Shown: positions 11,809-19,486 of the stretch, piece by piece
Position numbering within the stretch: position 1 is the first letter of the stretch
Layout of the letters: the number at the start of each line of letters is the position of its first letter
Source: Sphingomonas sp. AP4-R1
Lineage (GTDB): Bacteria; Pseudomonadota; Alphaproteobacteria; Sphingomonadales; Sphingomonadaceae
Length of the DNA stretch: 64,000 bases
Assembly: GCF_013113735.1 (NCBI RefSeq)
Contig: NZ_CP053346.1
Location: 310,001-374,000, forward strand
Reading direction: 5' to 3'
Position numbers and translations under genes: made by a program
Notes under the pieces: generated by a model
What the model saw: only the letters and a program-made list of their open reading frames with translations
What the model was told of the DNA's origin: nothing
The model's database searches: none

Positions 11809-12129
11809 ATGACCGACAGCACCAACACCCCGCCCGATCGCCTTTCGACCGATCCGCGCAGCGACCATTATGATGCGGACGCGCTCCAGCGCGGCGTCGG
11901 CATCCGCTTCAAGGGCGTCGAGAAGACCAATATCGAGGAATATTGCGTCTCCGAAAGCTGGGTGAAGATGGCCGTCGGCAAATCGCGCGATCGGTTCGGC
12001 AATCCGATGACGATGAAGATGTCCGGTGCGGTCGAGCCTTATTATCGCGACATCGCCGGTGACGGCGAAACCACGGCGGCCGCCGAAAGCGACGCGCCCA
12101 AGACGGACGACGCGGAACAGGCGGACTGA
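11809..12129 (+). CDS. DUF3297 family protein
   Basis: A soluble 106-residue protein of unknown function matching DUF3297, a small family widespread in Proteobacteria. The conserved core GVGIRFKGVEKTNIEEYCVSESWVKMAVGK and the RFGNPMTMKMSGAVEP segment are intact. The C-terminal about 20 residues are Ala/Asp/Glu-rich and variable. It is followed after 52 bases by a 26-residue membrane peptide gene and then a cystathionine gamma-synthase family gene. No function can be inferred from position. Confidence 0.88.
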   Translation: MTDSTNTPPDRLSTDPRSDHYDADALQRGVGIRFKGVEKTNIEEYCVSESWVKMAVGKSRDRFGNPMTMKMSGAVEPYYRDIAGDGETTAAAESDAPKTDDAEQAD

Positions 12130-12181
12130 GCCTTCGTTACACCGGCGATACGCTCAATGAAGGGCGATCGTGGAGGTGACG

Positions 12182-12262
12182 ATGGGTAAGGCTTTGATCC
12201 TGTGGCTGCTCGGTGTGCCGGGCATTATCGTCATCCTGCTCTATTTCTTCGTCTTCCGGTAA
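12182..12262 (+). CDS. 26-residue single-span membrane peptide
   Basis: The frame reads MGKALILWLLGVPGIIVILL and then YFFVFR. It is preceded by a strong GGAGGT ribosome site 4 bases from the ATG. Almost the whole peptide is one hydrophobic helix with a Gly-Pro kink and a basic C-terminus. Peptides starting MGKA-LLWLLGVP are found in many proteobacterial genomes, usually unannotated. The function is unknown. It ends 5 bases before the next gene, so it is probably the leader cistron of that operon. The conserved pattern and the ribosome site make it likely to be real. Confidence 0.7.
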   Translation: MGKALILWLLGVPGIIVILLYFFVFR

Positions 12263-12267
12263 GCGCG

Positions 12268-13584
12268 ATGGCGGGCGGGGACGAGAATGAGGCTGATCTG
12301 ACCGGCGGCTCGCAACGCCGCCGGCCCCGTCGGCAGCTTGAGGAGATTGGCGGGCGCAGGCTGTCACCCGCCACCCTCATGATGGGCCACGGCTTCGATC
12401 CGGCTCTGTCCGAAGGCGCGCTGAAGCCGCCCATCTTCCTCACCTCCACCTTCGTCTTCGAGAATGCGGCCGCCGGAAAGCGGCACTTCGAAGGCGTCAC
12501 CGGCAAGAGGCCGGGCGGGGCGGAGGGCCTCGTCTATTCGCGCTTCAACGGGCCCAATCAGGAAATCCTCGAGGATCGCCTCGGGATCTGGGAAGGCGCG
12601 GAAGAAGCGCTGACCTTCTCCAGCGGCATGGCCGCGATCGCGACCCTGCTGCTCGCTTATGTGAAGCCGGGCGACGTGATCGTCCATTCGGCCCCGCTTT
12701 ATGCCGCGACCGAGACGTTGATCGGCAAGATCCTCGGCCGCTTCGGCGTGACGTGGCTCGATTTCCCGGCGGGCGCCACGCGCGCCGAGATCGATGCGGT
12801 GCTGGATCGCGCGAAGGCGCAGGGCCGCGTCGCGCTCGTCTATCTCGAAAGCCCCGCCAATCCGACCAACGCGCTGGTCGATGTCGAGGCGGTCGTCGCC
12901 GCGCGCGATGCCGCGTTCGGCGAGGACAAGCCTCCGGTCGCGATCGACAACACCTTCCTGGGCCCCCTGTGGCAGCAGCCGCTGCGGCAGGGCGCGGACA
13001 TCGTCGTCTACAGCCTCACCAAATATGCGGGCGGGCATAGCGATCTGGTCGCGGGATCGGCGGTCGGCGCGAAGGCGATGATCGATCCGATCCGCGCGAT
13101 GCGCAACACGATCGGCACGATCACCGATCCGCACACAGCCTGGATGCTGCTCCGTTCGCTGGAGACGCTGGAGCTTCGCATGACGCGCGCGAGCGAGAAT
13201 GCGGCGAAGGTCTGCGCCTATCTGCGCGATCATCCCAAGGTGGAGCAGGTCGGCTATCTCGGCTTCCTCGATCCCGCCAGCCGGCAGGCCGATATCTATC
13301 GCCGCCACTGCACCGGCGCGGGCTCCACCTTCTCGCTGTATCTGAAGGGCGGCGAGCGCGAAGCCTTCGCCTTCCTCGATGCGATGAAGATCGCCAAGCT
13401 GGCGGTCAGCCTGGGCGGCACCGAGACGCTGGCAAGCGCACCCGCCGCGATGACGCACCTCTCCGTGCCCGACGATCGCAAGGCCGCACTCGGCATCAGC
13501 GACAATCTCGTCCGGATCTCGATCGGCGTGGAGAATGCGGACGATCTGATCGCGGACATGGAGCAGGCGCTGGCGGCGGTCTGA
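12268..13584 (+). CDS. Cystathionine gamma-synthase family PLP enzyme
   Basis: 438 residues. This is a Cys/Met metabolism PLP-dependent enzyme acting on sulfur amino acids or their precursors. The PLP Lys is in VVYSLTKYAGGHSDLVAGS, cofactor contacts are in FSSGMAA, and YLESPANPTN and AIDNTFLGP are family signatures. The N-terminal about 35 residues are polar and variable. The start is the ATG 6 bases after the membrane-peptide stop; an upstream Met in the same frame overlaps that peptide. Exact reaction (gamma-synthase, gamma-lyase or methionine gamma-lyase) cannot be decided. It ends before an inverted-repeat element. Confidence 0.9.
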   Translation: MAGGDENEADLTGGSQRRRPRRQLEEIGGRRLSPATLMMGHGFDPALSEGALKPPIFLTSTFVFENAAAGKRHFEGVTGKRPGGAEGLVYSRFNGPNQEILEDRLGIWEGAEEALTFSSGMAAIATLLLAYVKPGDVIVHSAPLYAATETLIGKILGRFGVTWLDFPAGATRAEIDAVLDRAKAQGRVALVYLESPANPTNALVDVEAVVAARDAAFGEDKPPVAIDNTFLGPLWQQPLRQGADIVVYSLTKYAGGHSDLVAGSAVGAKAMIDPIRAMRNTIGTITDPHTAWMLLRSLETLELRMTRASENAAKVCAYLRDHPKVEQVGYLGFLDPASRQADIYRRHCTGAGSTFSLYLKGGEREAFAFLDAMKIAKLAVSLGGTETLASAPAAMTHLSVPDDRKAALGISDNLVRISIGVENADDLIADMEQALAAV

Positions 13585-13610
13585 CGCCCTCCCGGCGCCA
13601 TTCTCCCCCG

Positions 13611-13692
13611 CTCGTCCTGAGCGAAGTCGAAGGACGGGAGGCTGGGCAGAGCGTTTGTAGCCCGTGCTTCGACTTCGCTCAGCACGAACGGG
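13611..13692. repeat. Paired GTCGAAG-type intergenic repeat
   Basis: CGTCCTGAGCGAAGTCGAAG and the inverted CTTCGACTTCGCTCAGCACG face each other across about 30 bases, between two converging genes. Copies of the same type lie at 30906 and 59527. Confidence 0.88.
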
Positions 13693-13707
13693 ATTAGGTG
13701 TAGCCCG

Positions 13708-15249
13708 TTAGCGCAACTCCAGCCCGATGATATCGATCGGCCCCGCCACGAAGCGCCCGGTGATCCGCCGGTCCCGCCGCAGCGCATTCAGGAACATGTC
13801 GCCCGGATCATAGGTCGTATTGCCCAGCCGGAGCAGCCACACGCGGCGCACCTGCGCGATCTCCGGCGCGCGCGCGATCGCCTCCAGATGCGGGCGGGGC
13901 AGCGAGATCACGCCCCGGCTGCCGGTGGGATGCCATCCATCCGCATCGAACGCCGGCACCGGCCTCGGCACCGCGATCACCCGCCAGTCGAGCCCCTTGT
14001 CCTTCAGCGCGCGCTCCAGCGGCAGCGCGCCCTCATTGGGATAAGCGAGGATCAGGTCGTCGGGCGCGTGCCGCTGCTGGAGCCACGCGACCGCGCCATA
14101 CCAGTTCTGGAACGGCCCCGCCGCACGCTGCTGCCCGTCGACGGCCAGCATGTTCAGCACCAGCATCAGCGCGGCGCCCGCCCCGATCCACGCCGCCTTG
14201 TCGCGGGCGCCCGCCGCGCCCAGCGCGAGCAACACCAGCCAGGGCACCGCCACGGGCGTCAGCGTCCGTGTGATGAAGACGGGCGCCACCGTCATCGAGA
14301 GCAGGATGGAGAGCGCGGTCGGTACGATCGCCAGCACCAGCAGCATCGCCAGCAGGCGACGCCCTCGGACCTCCCGCGCCAGCACAGCGACGGCGAGGAT
14401 CAGCAGCACGACCGCCGCCAGCCCCTGCCACCCCGGCACCGCATACAGCACCGGCAGATGATCGCTCAGGCCGCCGAGGCCGAATGTCAGCCAGGTCGAT
14501 TTCACCCATGTCGGCGCCTGATCGAGCAGGATGTCGAGCGCGGGCAGATAAAAGAGCGCGACCGCCATATGGCCCGCGACGAACCAGCCCCCATCGGCCG
14601 GCCGGGCCCGGCTGGCGAGAAATGCCGCCAGGCAGGCCAGCCCCAGCGCCGCCGCCCACAAAGGCCCCAGATTGTGGAGCCACAGCATCCATTCGAGGCA
14701 GAGCAGATAGACACCGAAGGCCGGCCCCGCGAGCCGCCGCCCCTCGCTCCGCACCCGCGCGATGCCGATCAGCGCCCGCACCGCCAGCGCATAGACGAGG
14801 ATCATCACCGGATAGGGCCGCACTTCGCGACTCATCTCGACGAGCGGGATCGCCAGTGCCGCCAGCGCGAAGGCGACGAAGGCGGCCAGGCGTTGCCGCC
14901 GCGGCTCCCAGCCGAGCCCCTCCGCTGCCGCGCCCGCACTCCACGCGATCACGAACGGCGCGATCAGCCCCGCCGCCAGCCCCAGCGCGCGCTCGGCCAC
15001 CAACCCGTCGCCGAAGACCAGCGTCCAGAGCTTCAGCAGCGTGTAATAGAAAGGCGGATGCGTCTCGTAGCGCGGCACCACGACCCACAGAAAGCCGAAG
15101 CTCTTGCCGGCCGCATAGGCGCTATAGGCCTCGTCCAGCCACATCGGCGTGACGCTGACATGCCACAGCCGCACCACCGCGCCGAGGATCGCCAGCAGCA
15201 GACCGCCCGCCACGAGCAGACGGGCTTCCTGTGCTTCCTTCATTGCCAT
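13708..15249 (-). CDS. Glycosyltransferase family 39-like membrane protein
   Basis: A 513-residue integral membrane protein with about ten hydrophobic spans. The first periplasmic loop has W-L-D39-E40-A-Y, the acidic pair used by GT-C enzymes of the GT39/ArnT-like group, which move sugars from polyprenyl phosphates to lipids or proteins in the periplasm. The C-terminal about 130 residues form a soluble domain (QQRHAPDDLILAYPNEGALP). It is last in a minus-strand run after mltG (55-base gap). Substrate cannot be told. Confidence 0.85.
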   Translation of the reverse strand: MAMKEAQEARLLVAGGLLLAILGAVVRLWHVSVTPMWLDEAYSAYAAGKSFGFLWVVVPRYETHPPFYYTLLKLWTLVFGDGLVAERALGLAAGLIAPFVIAWSAGAAAEGLGWEPRRQRLAAFVAFALAALAIPLVEMSREVRPYPVMILVYALAVRALIGIARVRSEGRRLAGPAFGVYLLCLEWMLWLHNLGPLWAAALGLACLAAFLASRARPADGGWFVAGHMAVALFYLPALDILLDQAPTWVKSTWLTFGLGGLSDHLPVLYAVPGWQGLAAVVLLILAVAVLAREVRGRRLLAMLLVLAIVPTALSILLSMTVAPVFITRTLTPVAVPWLVLLALGAAGARDKAAWIGAGAALMLVLNMLAVDGQQRAAGPFQNWYGAVAWLQQRHAPDDLILAYPNEGALPLERALKDKGLDWRVIAVPRPVPAFDADGWHPTGSRGVISLPRPHLEAIARAPEIAQVRRVWLLRLGNTTYDPGDMFLNALRRDRRITGRFVAGPIDIIGLELR

Positions 15250-15304
15250 GCGCCAGCGCCGTCCAGCCCCAGCCGGGCGCGCGGCTCACGCAGCAAACGG
15301 AGCC

Positions 15305-16297
15305 TCAGCGCGTGCCCTGCGCGCGGCGCAGGCGATAATAACGCTGCACGTTGGCATTATGCTCGGCCAGCGTGTCCGAGAAGACGTGGCCACCCTTGCC
15401 GTCCGCGACGAAATAGAGCGCGTCCGTCTGCGCCGGCGCCAGCGTCGCCGCGATCGCGTCACGGCCCGGATTGGTGATCGGCCCCTTGGGCAGGCCGGTC
15501 ATCGCATAGGTGTTGTAATCGTTCACCGCGCGCACTTCGGAGAGCTTGATCCGGCGGCCGAGCGGCTTGCCCTTCGTGATCGGGTAGATGATCGTCGGAT
15601 CGGCCTGCAGCTTCATCCCCTGCCGCAGCCGGTTCGAATAGACGCCCGCCACCATCGGCCGCTCGACCGGAACGCCCGTTTCCTTCTCCACGATCGAGGC
15701 CAGCGTGATCGCCTCCTCCTTCGTGTTGACCACGGTGTTCGCCTTGCGCCGGATCCAGAGCTGGTCGAGCGTCTGCGTCATCGCATCCTGCATCCGCTTC
15801 AGCACGGCCTTGCGCGGTTCGCCCCGCTGGAAGCTGTAGGTGCCCGGCAGGACGGTGCCTTCCTCCGGAATCGGCAGCTTGCCGGTCAGCACCTTCTCCC
15901 TCGCCAGCCGCTCGAACACGAGGATCGAGGGCATGCCTTCGGGAATCGTGATCAGCCGCTGCACGGTGCGCCCGGTCTGCAGCAGCGCGAGGATGTCCTT
16001 CGCGCTCATGTGCGGCGCGACTTCATATTCGCCCGCGCGGATCGGCGCCGAATCGCCGAAGCGGCGGGCGAAGCGCAGGAAGCCGGTGGTCGAGCGCACC
16101 GCGCCCAGATGCTCCAGTTCGCGCGCCGTATCCGCCAGCGTCGATCCCTGCGGCACGATCAACGTGGTCGGGTGCGTCGCCGGGCCGGGTCCGCTCCAGT
16201 TGCGGTGGACGTACAGCCAGAAGAAGCCCCCGGCGACGAGCGCCACGAGCAGCAGAAAACCGAGGCAGCCGAAGCCGCGGGCGTTACGCTTGGCCAT
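15305..16297 (-). CDS. mltG: Endolytic murein transglycosylase MltG
   Basis: 330 residues. MltG cuts nascent glycan strands and is thought to end peptidoglycan polymerisation. It has one N-terminal transmembrane helix (residues 9-30, CLGFLLLVALVAGGFFWLYV), a LysM-like region (TLIVPQGSTLADTA), then the YceG catalytic domain, with the catalytic Glu in EAITLASIVEKETGVP and the conserved KLQADPTIIYPI. It follows fabF in the same direction, as commonly seen in Proteobacteria where the fab cluster precedes mltG. A repeat separates the two. Confidence 0.95.
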   Translation of the reverse strand: MAKRNARGFGCLGFLLLVALVAGGFFWLYVHRNWSGPGPATHPTTLIVPQGSTLADTARELEHLGAVRSTTGFLRFARRFGDSAPIRAGEYEVAPHMSAKDILALLQTGRTVQRLITIPEGMPSILVFERLAREKVLTGKLPIPEEGTVLPGTYSFQRGEPRKAVLKRMQDAMTQTLDQLWIRRKANTVVNTKEEAITLASIVEKETGVPVERPMVAGVYSNRLRQGMKLQADPTIIYPITKGKPLGRRIKLSEVRAVNDYNTYAMTGLPKGPITNPGRDAIAATLAPAQTDALYFVADGKGGHVFSDTLAEHNANVQRYYRLRRAQGTR

Positions 16298-16316
16298 GTG
16301 CGAGCCTTAGCGCCTG

Positions 16317-16421
16317 TCCCCGTTCGCTTCGAGCGGAGATCGAGCTTGCCGAGATCGCAGTCGAGAAGGATTCTCGACGGTCGCTTCTCGGCAGGCTCGA
16401 AGCTGCTCGAACCGAGCGGGG
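16317..16421. repeat. Inverted repeat of the TCGAGC-TTGTCGAG type
   Basis: Arms beginning CCCCGTTCGCTTCGAGC and ending GAACCGAGCGGGG flank several internal TCTCG half-sites between fabF and mltG. It is related to the element at 11641 but less perfect. Confidence 0.75.
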
Positions 16422-16437
16422 CTGTGCCATGATGGCC

Positions 16438-17700
16438 TCAGAGCGCGCGCATCACGAGGCTGGCGTTGGTGCCGCCGAAGCCGAAGCTGTTGTTCAGCAC
16501 CGCGCGCACCGGCCGCTTCTTCGCGACGTGCGGCACGAGATCGACGCCCACGCAATTGTCGCTCGGATTATCGAGGTTGATCGTGGGCGGGACGATCTGG
16601 TCGCGCAGCGCGAGGATGCAGAAGATCGATTCGACCGCCCCCGCGCCGCCCAGCAGATGGCCGATCATCGACTTGGTCGAGGACATCGAAACCGTATCCA
16701 TCGCATCGCCGAACAGGCGGCGCACCGCGCCCAGTTCCAGTTCGTCGCCCAGCGGCGTCGAGGTGCCGTGCGCGTTGATATAGTCGATGTCCTTGGGCTC
16801 GAGCCCCGCCTTCTTCAGCGCCATCTGCATCGAGCGGAACGCGCCCGAACCTTCCGGGTGCGGCGCCGTCACATGATAGGCGTCGCCCGACAGGCCATAG
16901 CCCACCACTTCGCAATAGATCTTCGCGCCGCGCGCCTTCGCATGCTCATATTCCTCGAGCACGACGATGCCGGCGCCCTCGCCCATCACGAAGCCGTCGC
17001 GATCCTTGTCATAGGGGCGGCTCGCCTTTTCGGGCGTGTCGTTGAAATTGGTAGAGAGCGCGCGCGCCTGGGCGAAGCCGGCGATGCCGAGCGGGCAGAT
17101 CGCGCCCTCGGCGCCACCCGCCAGCATGATGTCCGCATCGTCCATCGCGATCATGCGCGCCGCATCGCCGATCGCATGCGCGCCGGTGGAGCAGGCGGTG
17201 ACGACCGCGTGATTGGGGCCCCGCAGGCCATATTTGATCGAGACCTGACCGGAGATCAGGTTGATCAGCCGCCCATGCACGAAGTGCGGGGAGACGCGGC
17301 TCGGGCCCTTCTCCTTGCAGACGATCGATTCGCTCTCGATGCCCGGCAGGCCGCCGATGCCCGCGCCGGTGGAGATGCCGGCGCGATAGCTCTGCTCCTC
17401 GGTCAGTTCCGTCAGGCCCGCATCCTCCAGCGCCTGACCGGCGGCGTCGATGCCATAGACGATGAACGGATCCACCTGGCGCTGCACCTTGTGGTCGACG
17501 CGCTTGGAGGGATCGAAGCCATATTCGTGATCGGCGGGCTTCACCTCGCAGGCGATCGTGCACTTCTGTCCCACGGGATCGAAGCGCGTGATGCGGCCCG
17601 CGCCGGATTTACCGGCCAGGATGTTCGCCCATGCGGTTTCGACGTCGGCGCCCACCGGCGTCACAAGGCCCAGTCCGGTTACGACCACGCGGCGCAGCAT
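16438..17700 (-). CDS. fabF: Beta-ketoacyl-ACP synthase II
   Basis: 420 residues. FabF condenses malonyl-ACP with acyl-ACP in fatty acid elongation. The Cys-His-His triad is complete: C170 in TACSTGAHA, H311 in NAHGTSTPLGD and H348 in STKSMIGHLLGG, with K343. The start is the Met of LRRVVVTGLGLVTP, preceded by GAGGA; 30 upstream residues in the same frame are not conserved. Its order fabD-fabG-acpP-fabF on the minus strand is the usual fab operon, although a 230-base repeat-rich gap separates it from acpP. Confidence 0.97.
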   Translation of the reverse strand: MLRRVVVTGLGLVTPVGADVETAWANILAGKSGAGRITRFDPVGQKCTIACEVKPADHEYGFDPSKRVDHKVQRQVDPFIVYGIDAAGQALEDAGLTELTEEQSYRAGISTGAGIGGLPGIESESIVCKEKGPSRVSPHFVHGRLINLISGQVSIKYGLRGPNHAVVTACSTGAHAIGDAARMIAMDDADIMLAGGAEGAICPLGIAGFAQARALSTNFNDTPEKASRPYDKDRDGFVMGEGAGIVVLEEYEHAKARGAKIYCEVVGYGLSGDAYHVTAPHPEGSGAFRSMQMALKKAGLEPKDIDYINAHGTSTPLGDELELGAVRRLFGDAMDTVSMSSTKSMIGHLLGGAGAVESIFCILALRDQIVPPTINLDNPSDNCVGVDLVPHVAKKRPVRAVLNNSFGFGGTNASLVMRAL

Positions 17701-17718
17701 ATCTTTGTCCTCTTCCCT

Positions 17719-17918
17719 GTTCGTCGCCCCGGTTCGAGCCGGGGCCTCGGGAGGGGGAGCGGCTCGGCTCCCTCGTGAGATCCCGGTCACAGCCGGGATG
17801 ACGGGATCATCTTAAAAAGCAAAAACAGGCCCAACCCGTCCGGGCTGAGCCTGTCGAAGCCCCGTTCTTCTTCCCTTAGCTGAAGAAGGGCGGCCCTTCG
17901 ACAAGCTCCGGGCCAACG
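17719..17918. repeat. Cluster of dyad repeats between acpP and fabF
   Basis: Three hairpin-forming repeats are packed together: GCCCCGGTTCGAGCCGGGGC (17725 region), a GATCCCGG...CCGGGAT pair (about 17780-17805), and a GTCGAAG-type pair with arms starting CCCGTCCGGGCTGAGCC and CTTCGACAAGCTCCGGG (17828-17918). They lie inside the fab operon and might attenuate or process its mRNA, so acpP and fabF levels may differ. Confidence 0.8.
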
Positions 17919-17929
17919 GAAAAAGCCGA

Positions 17930-18166
17930 TTACGCCTTGTGCGTATCGATGTAGCTGATCGCGTCCTTCACGGTCGTGATCTTCTCGGCCGCATCGTCCG
18001 GGATCTCGACGCCGAATTCTTCTTCGAACGCCATCACCAGTTCGACGATGTCGAGGCTGTCCGCGCCCAGATCATCGATGAAGCTGGCCTCCTCGGTCAC
18101 CTTCTCGGGTTCGACGCCGAGATGCTCGACGACGATCTTCTTCACGCGCTCGGCGGTCTCGCTCAT
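17930..18166 (-). CDS. acpP: Acyl carrier protein
   Basis: A 78-residue acidic carrier of acyl chains. The phosphopantetheine attachment site is S37 in [15 protein letters not shown]. The start is the Met of SETAERVKK, with GGAAGG 8 bases upstream; a GTG two codons earlier is less likely. It lies between fabG and fabF. The modifying enzyme AcpS is encoded in this window at 53.5 kb. Confidence 0.97.
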   Translation of the reverse strand: MSETAERVKKIVVEHLGVEPEKVTEEASFIDDLGADSLDIVELVMAFEEEFGVEIPDDAAEKITTVKDAISYIDTHKA

Positions 18167-18263
18167 GAACACTGCCTTCCTTAGGGTCTGATTTGGCGCC
18201 GCCCTAGCGGCGTGGAATTATCCCTGCAAGCCTGAGCGTGCAGGGTCTTGTCGACACAGACGC

Positions 18264-19004
18264 TCAGATCATCGCCATCCCGCCATTCACATGCAAGGTC
18301 TGGCCGGTGACATAGCCCGCCTCGCGGCTGGCCAGATAGGTGACGGCGGCGGCGACATCGGCGCCCTCGCCCAGCGCGCCGGCCGGGATGCGGCCGAGAA
18401 TCGCGCCCTTCTGCTGCTCGTTCAGCGCATCGGTCATCGCGCTGGCGATGAAGCCCGGCGCCACGCAGTTCACGGTGATGCCGCGCGACGCCAGTTCCTG
18501 CGCCAGCGCCTTGGACATGGCGGTAAGGCCACCCTTGGATGCCGCATAATTGGCCTGCCCCGGATTGCCGGTGGTGCCGACGACGGACGTGATCGTCACG
18601 ATCCGGCCGAAGCGCGCCTTCATCATCGGGCGCGCGGCGGCGCGGATCAGGCGGAAGGCGGCCTCGAGATTGACCGAGATCACCTGATCCCATTCCTCGT
18701 CCTTCATCCGCATCACGAGATTGTCGCGCGTGATGCCGGCATTGTTGACGAGGATGTCGATCTTCCCGCCCAGCGCCTCCAGCGCGGCGGGGATCAACGC
18801 CTCCACCGACGCGGAATCGCCCAGATTGCAGGGCACCGCGACCGCGCCATTTCCGATCTCGGCGGCGAGCGCCTCCAGCGCCTCGATCCGCGTACCCGAC
18901 AGCGCGACCTTCGCGCCCTGCGCCGCCAGCGACTTGGCGATGGCCGAGCCAATCCCGCCCGAAGCGCCCGTCACCAGCGCCGTCATACCTGTCAGATCAA
19001 ACAT
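18264..19004 (-). CDS. fabG: 3-oxoacyl-ACP reductase FabG
   Basis: A 246-residue NADPH-dependent short-chain reductase that reduces 3-oxoacyl-ACP. It has the cofactor motif TGASGGIG at the N-terminus, the NNAGITRD motif, and the catalytic Tyr-Lys in NYAASKGGLTAM. The start is the Met of FDLTGMTALVTG, with GAGGG upstream. Its first codons overlap the end of the GxxExxY gene by 8 bases, so its translation may now depend on that inserted gene. A 97-base gap follows before acpP. Confidence 0.97.
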   Translation of the reverse strand: MFDLTGMTALVTGASGGIGSAIAKSLAAQGAKVALSGTRIEALEALAAEIGNGAVAVPCNLGDSASVEALIPAALEALGGKIDILVNNAGITRDNLVMRMKDEEWDQVISVNLEAAFRLIRAAARPMMKARFGRIVTITSVVGTTGNPGQANYAASKGGLTAMSKALAQELASRGITVNCVAPGFIASAMTDALNEQQKGAILGRIPAGALGEGADVAAAVTYLASREAGYVTGQTLHVNGGMAMI

Positions 19005-19443
19005 TCTCGTCCCTCGAATCAGAAGAAGATGGTTCACGCGGAGACGCAGAGGCGCTGAGGGGGCGGTGATCGTTCACGACCCGCCGGATTCCCTCACGCA
19101 AAGTCGCGCCAGCGAAATTGATAAGCAGCCCCACAGGCTGCTTCGTCAATCTGAGATACGTCAGTAATTGCTTGGCGTGAACCGCGCTCAGCCGCTCGAC
19201 AGACTTGATCTCGACGATCAGCCGATCATCGACGATGAGATCGACACGAAACGCGCCCTCGAAGCGAATATTGTCATGCTCGATATCGATCGCACGCTGA
19301 CGGGCGACCCGATATCCCAATCGCTCCAACTTGGCCGCCAGCAGCGCCTCGTAGACGCTTTCGAGCCGGCCGGGACCGAGATCGCGATGCAGACGCAAAG
19401 CGGCATCGATCACGTCACCGCTGATCAGATCGATGTCGCGCAC
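18997..19443 (-). CDS. GxxExxY family protein (PD-(D/E)XK nuclease-like)
   Basis: 148 residues. The signature G25-R-L-E28-S-V-Y31 names the family. The core FRVDLIVDDRLIVEIKSV contains D68, E78 and K80, the D...E-x-K arrangement of the PD-(D/E)XK nuclease fold, so a nuclease-like activity is plausible; I know of no established function. It starts with GTG. An inverted repeat lies just before the start, and the matching repeat encodes about residues 129-137 (LSASASPRE). The remaining 11 residues read through host sequence and end inside fabG. This layout, between fabD and fabG, looks like a mobile cassette inserted into the fab operon. Confidence 0.88.
   Translation of the reverse strand: MRDIDLISGDVIDAALRLHRDLGPGRLESVYEALLAAKLERLGYRVARQRAIDIEHDNIRFEGAFRVDLIVDDRLIVEIKSVERLSAVHAKQLLTYLRLTKQPVGLLINFAGATLREGIRRVVNDHRPLSASASPREPSSSDSRDENV
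19033..19059. repeat. Left inverted repeat of the GxxExxY cassette
   Basis: TTCACGCGGAGACGCAGAGG followed by CGCTGAG. It matches the reverse complement of 19448-19474 at 24 of 27 positions and the ends of the element at 35916-36062. It lies inside the 3' end of the GxxExxY coding region. Confidence 0.9.
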
Positions 19444-19447
19444 CGGT

Positions 19448-19474
19448 CTCTGCGCCTCCGCGTCTCTGCGTGAA
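19448..19474. repeat. Right inverted repeat of the GxxExxY cassette
   Basis: CTCTGCGCCTCCGCGTCTCT followed by GCGTGAA, a few bases upstream of the GTG start of the GxxExxY gene, so it forms its 5' leader. It ends 13 bases before the fabD stop. Confidence 0.9.
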
Positions 19475-19486
19475 ACTCTTCCTTGC

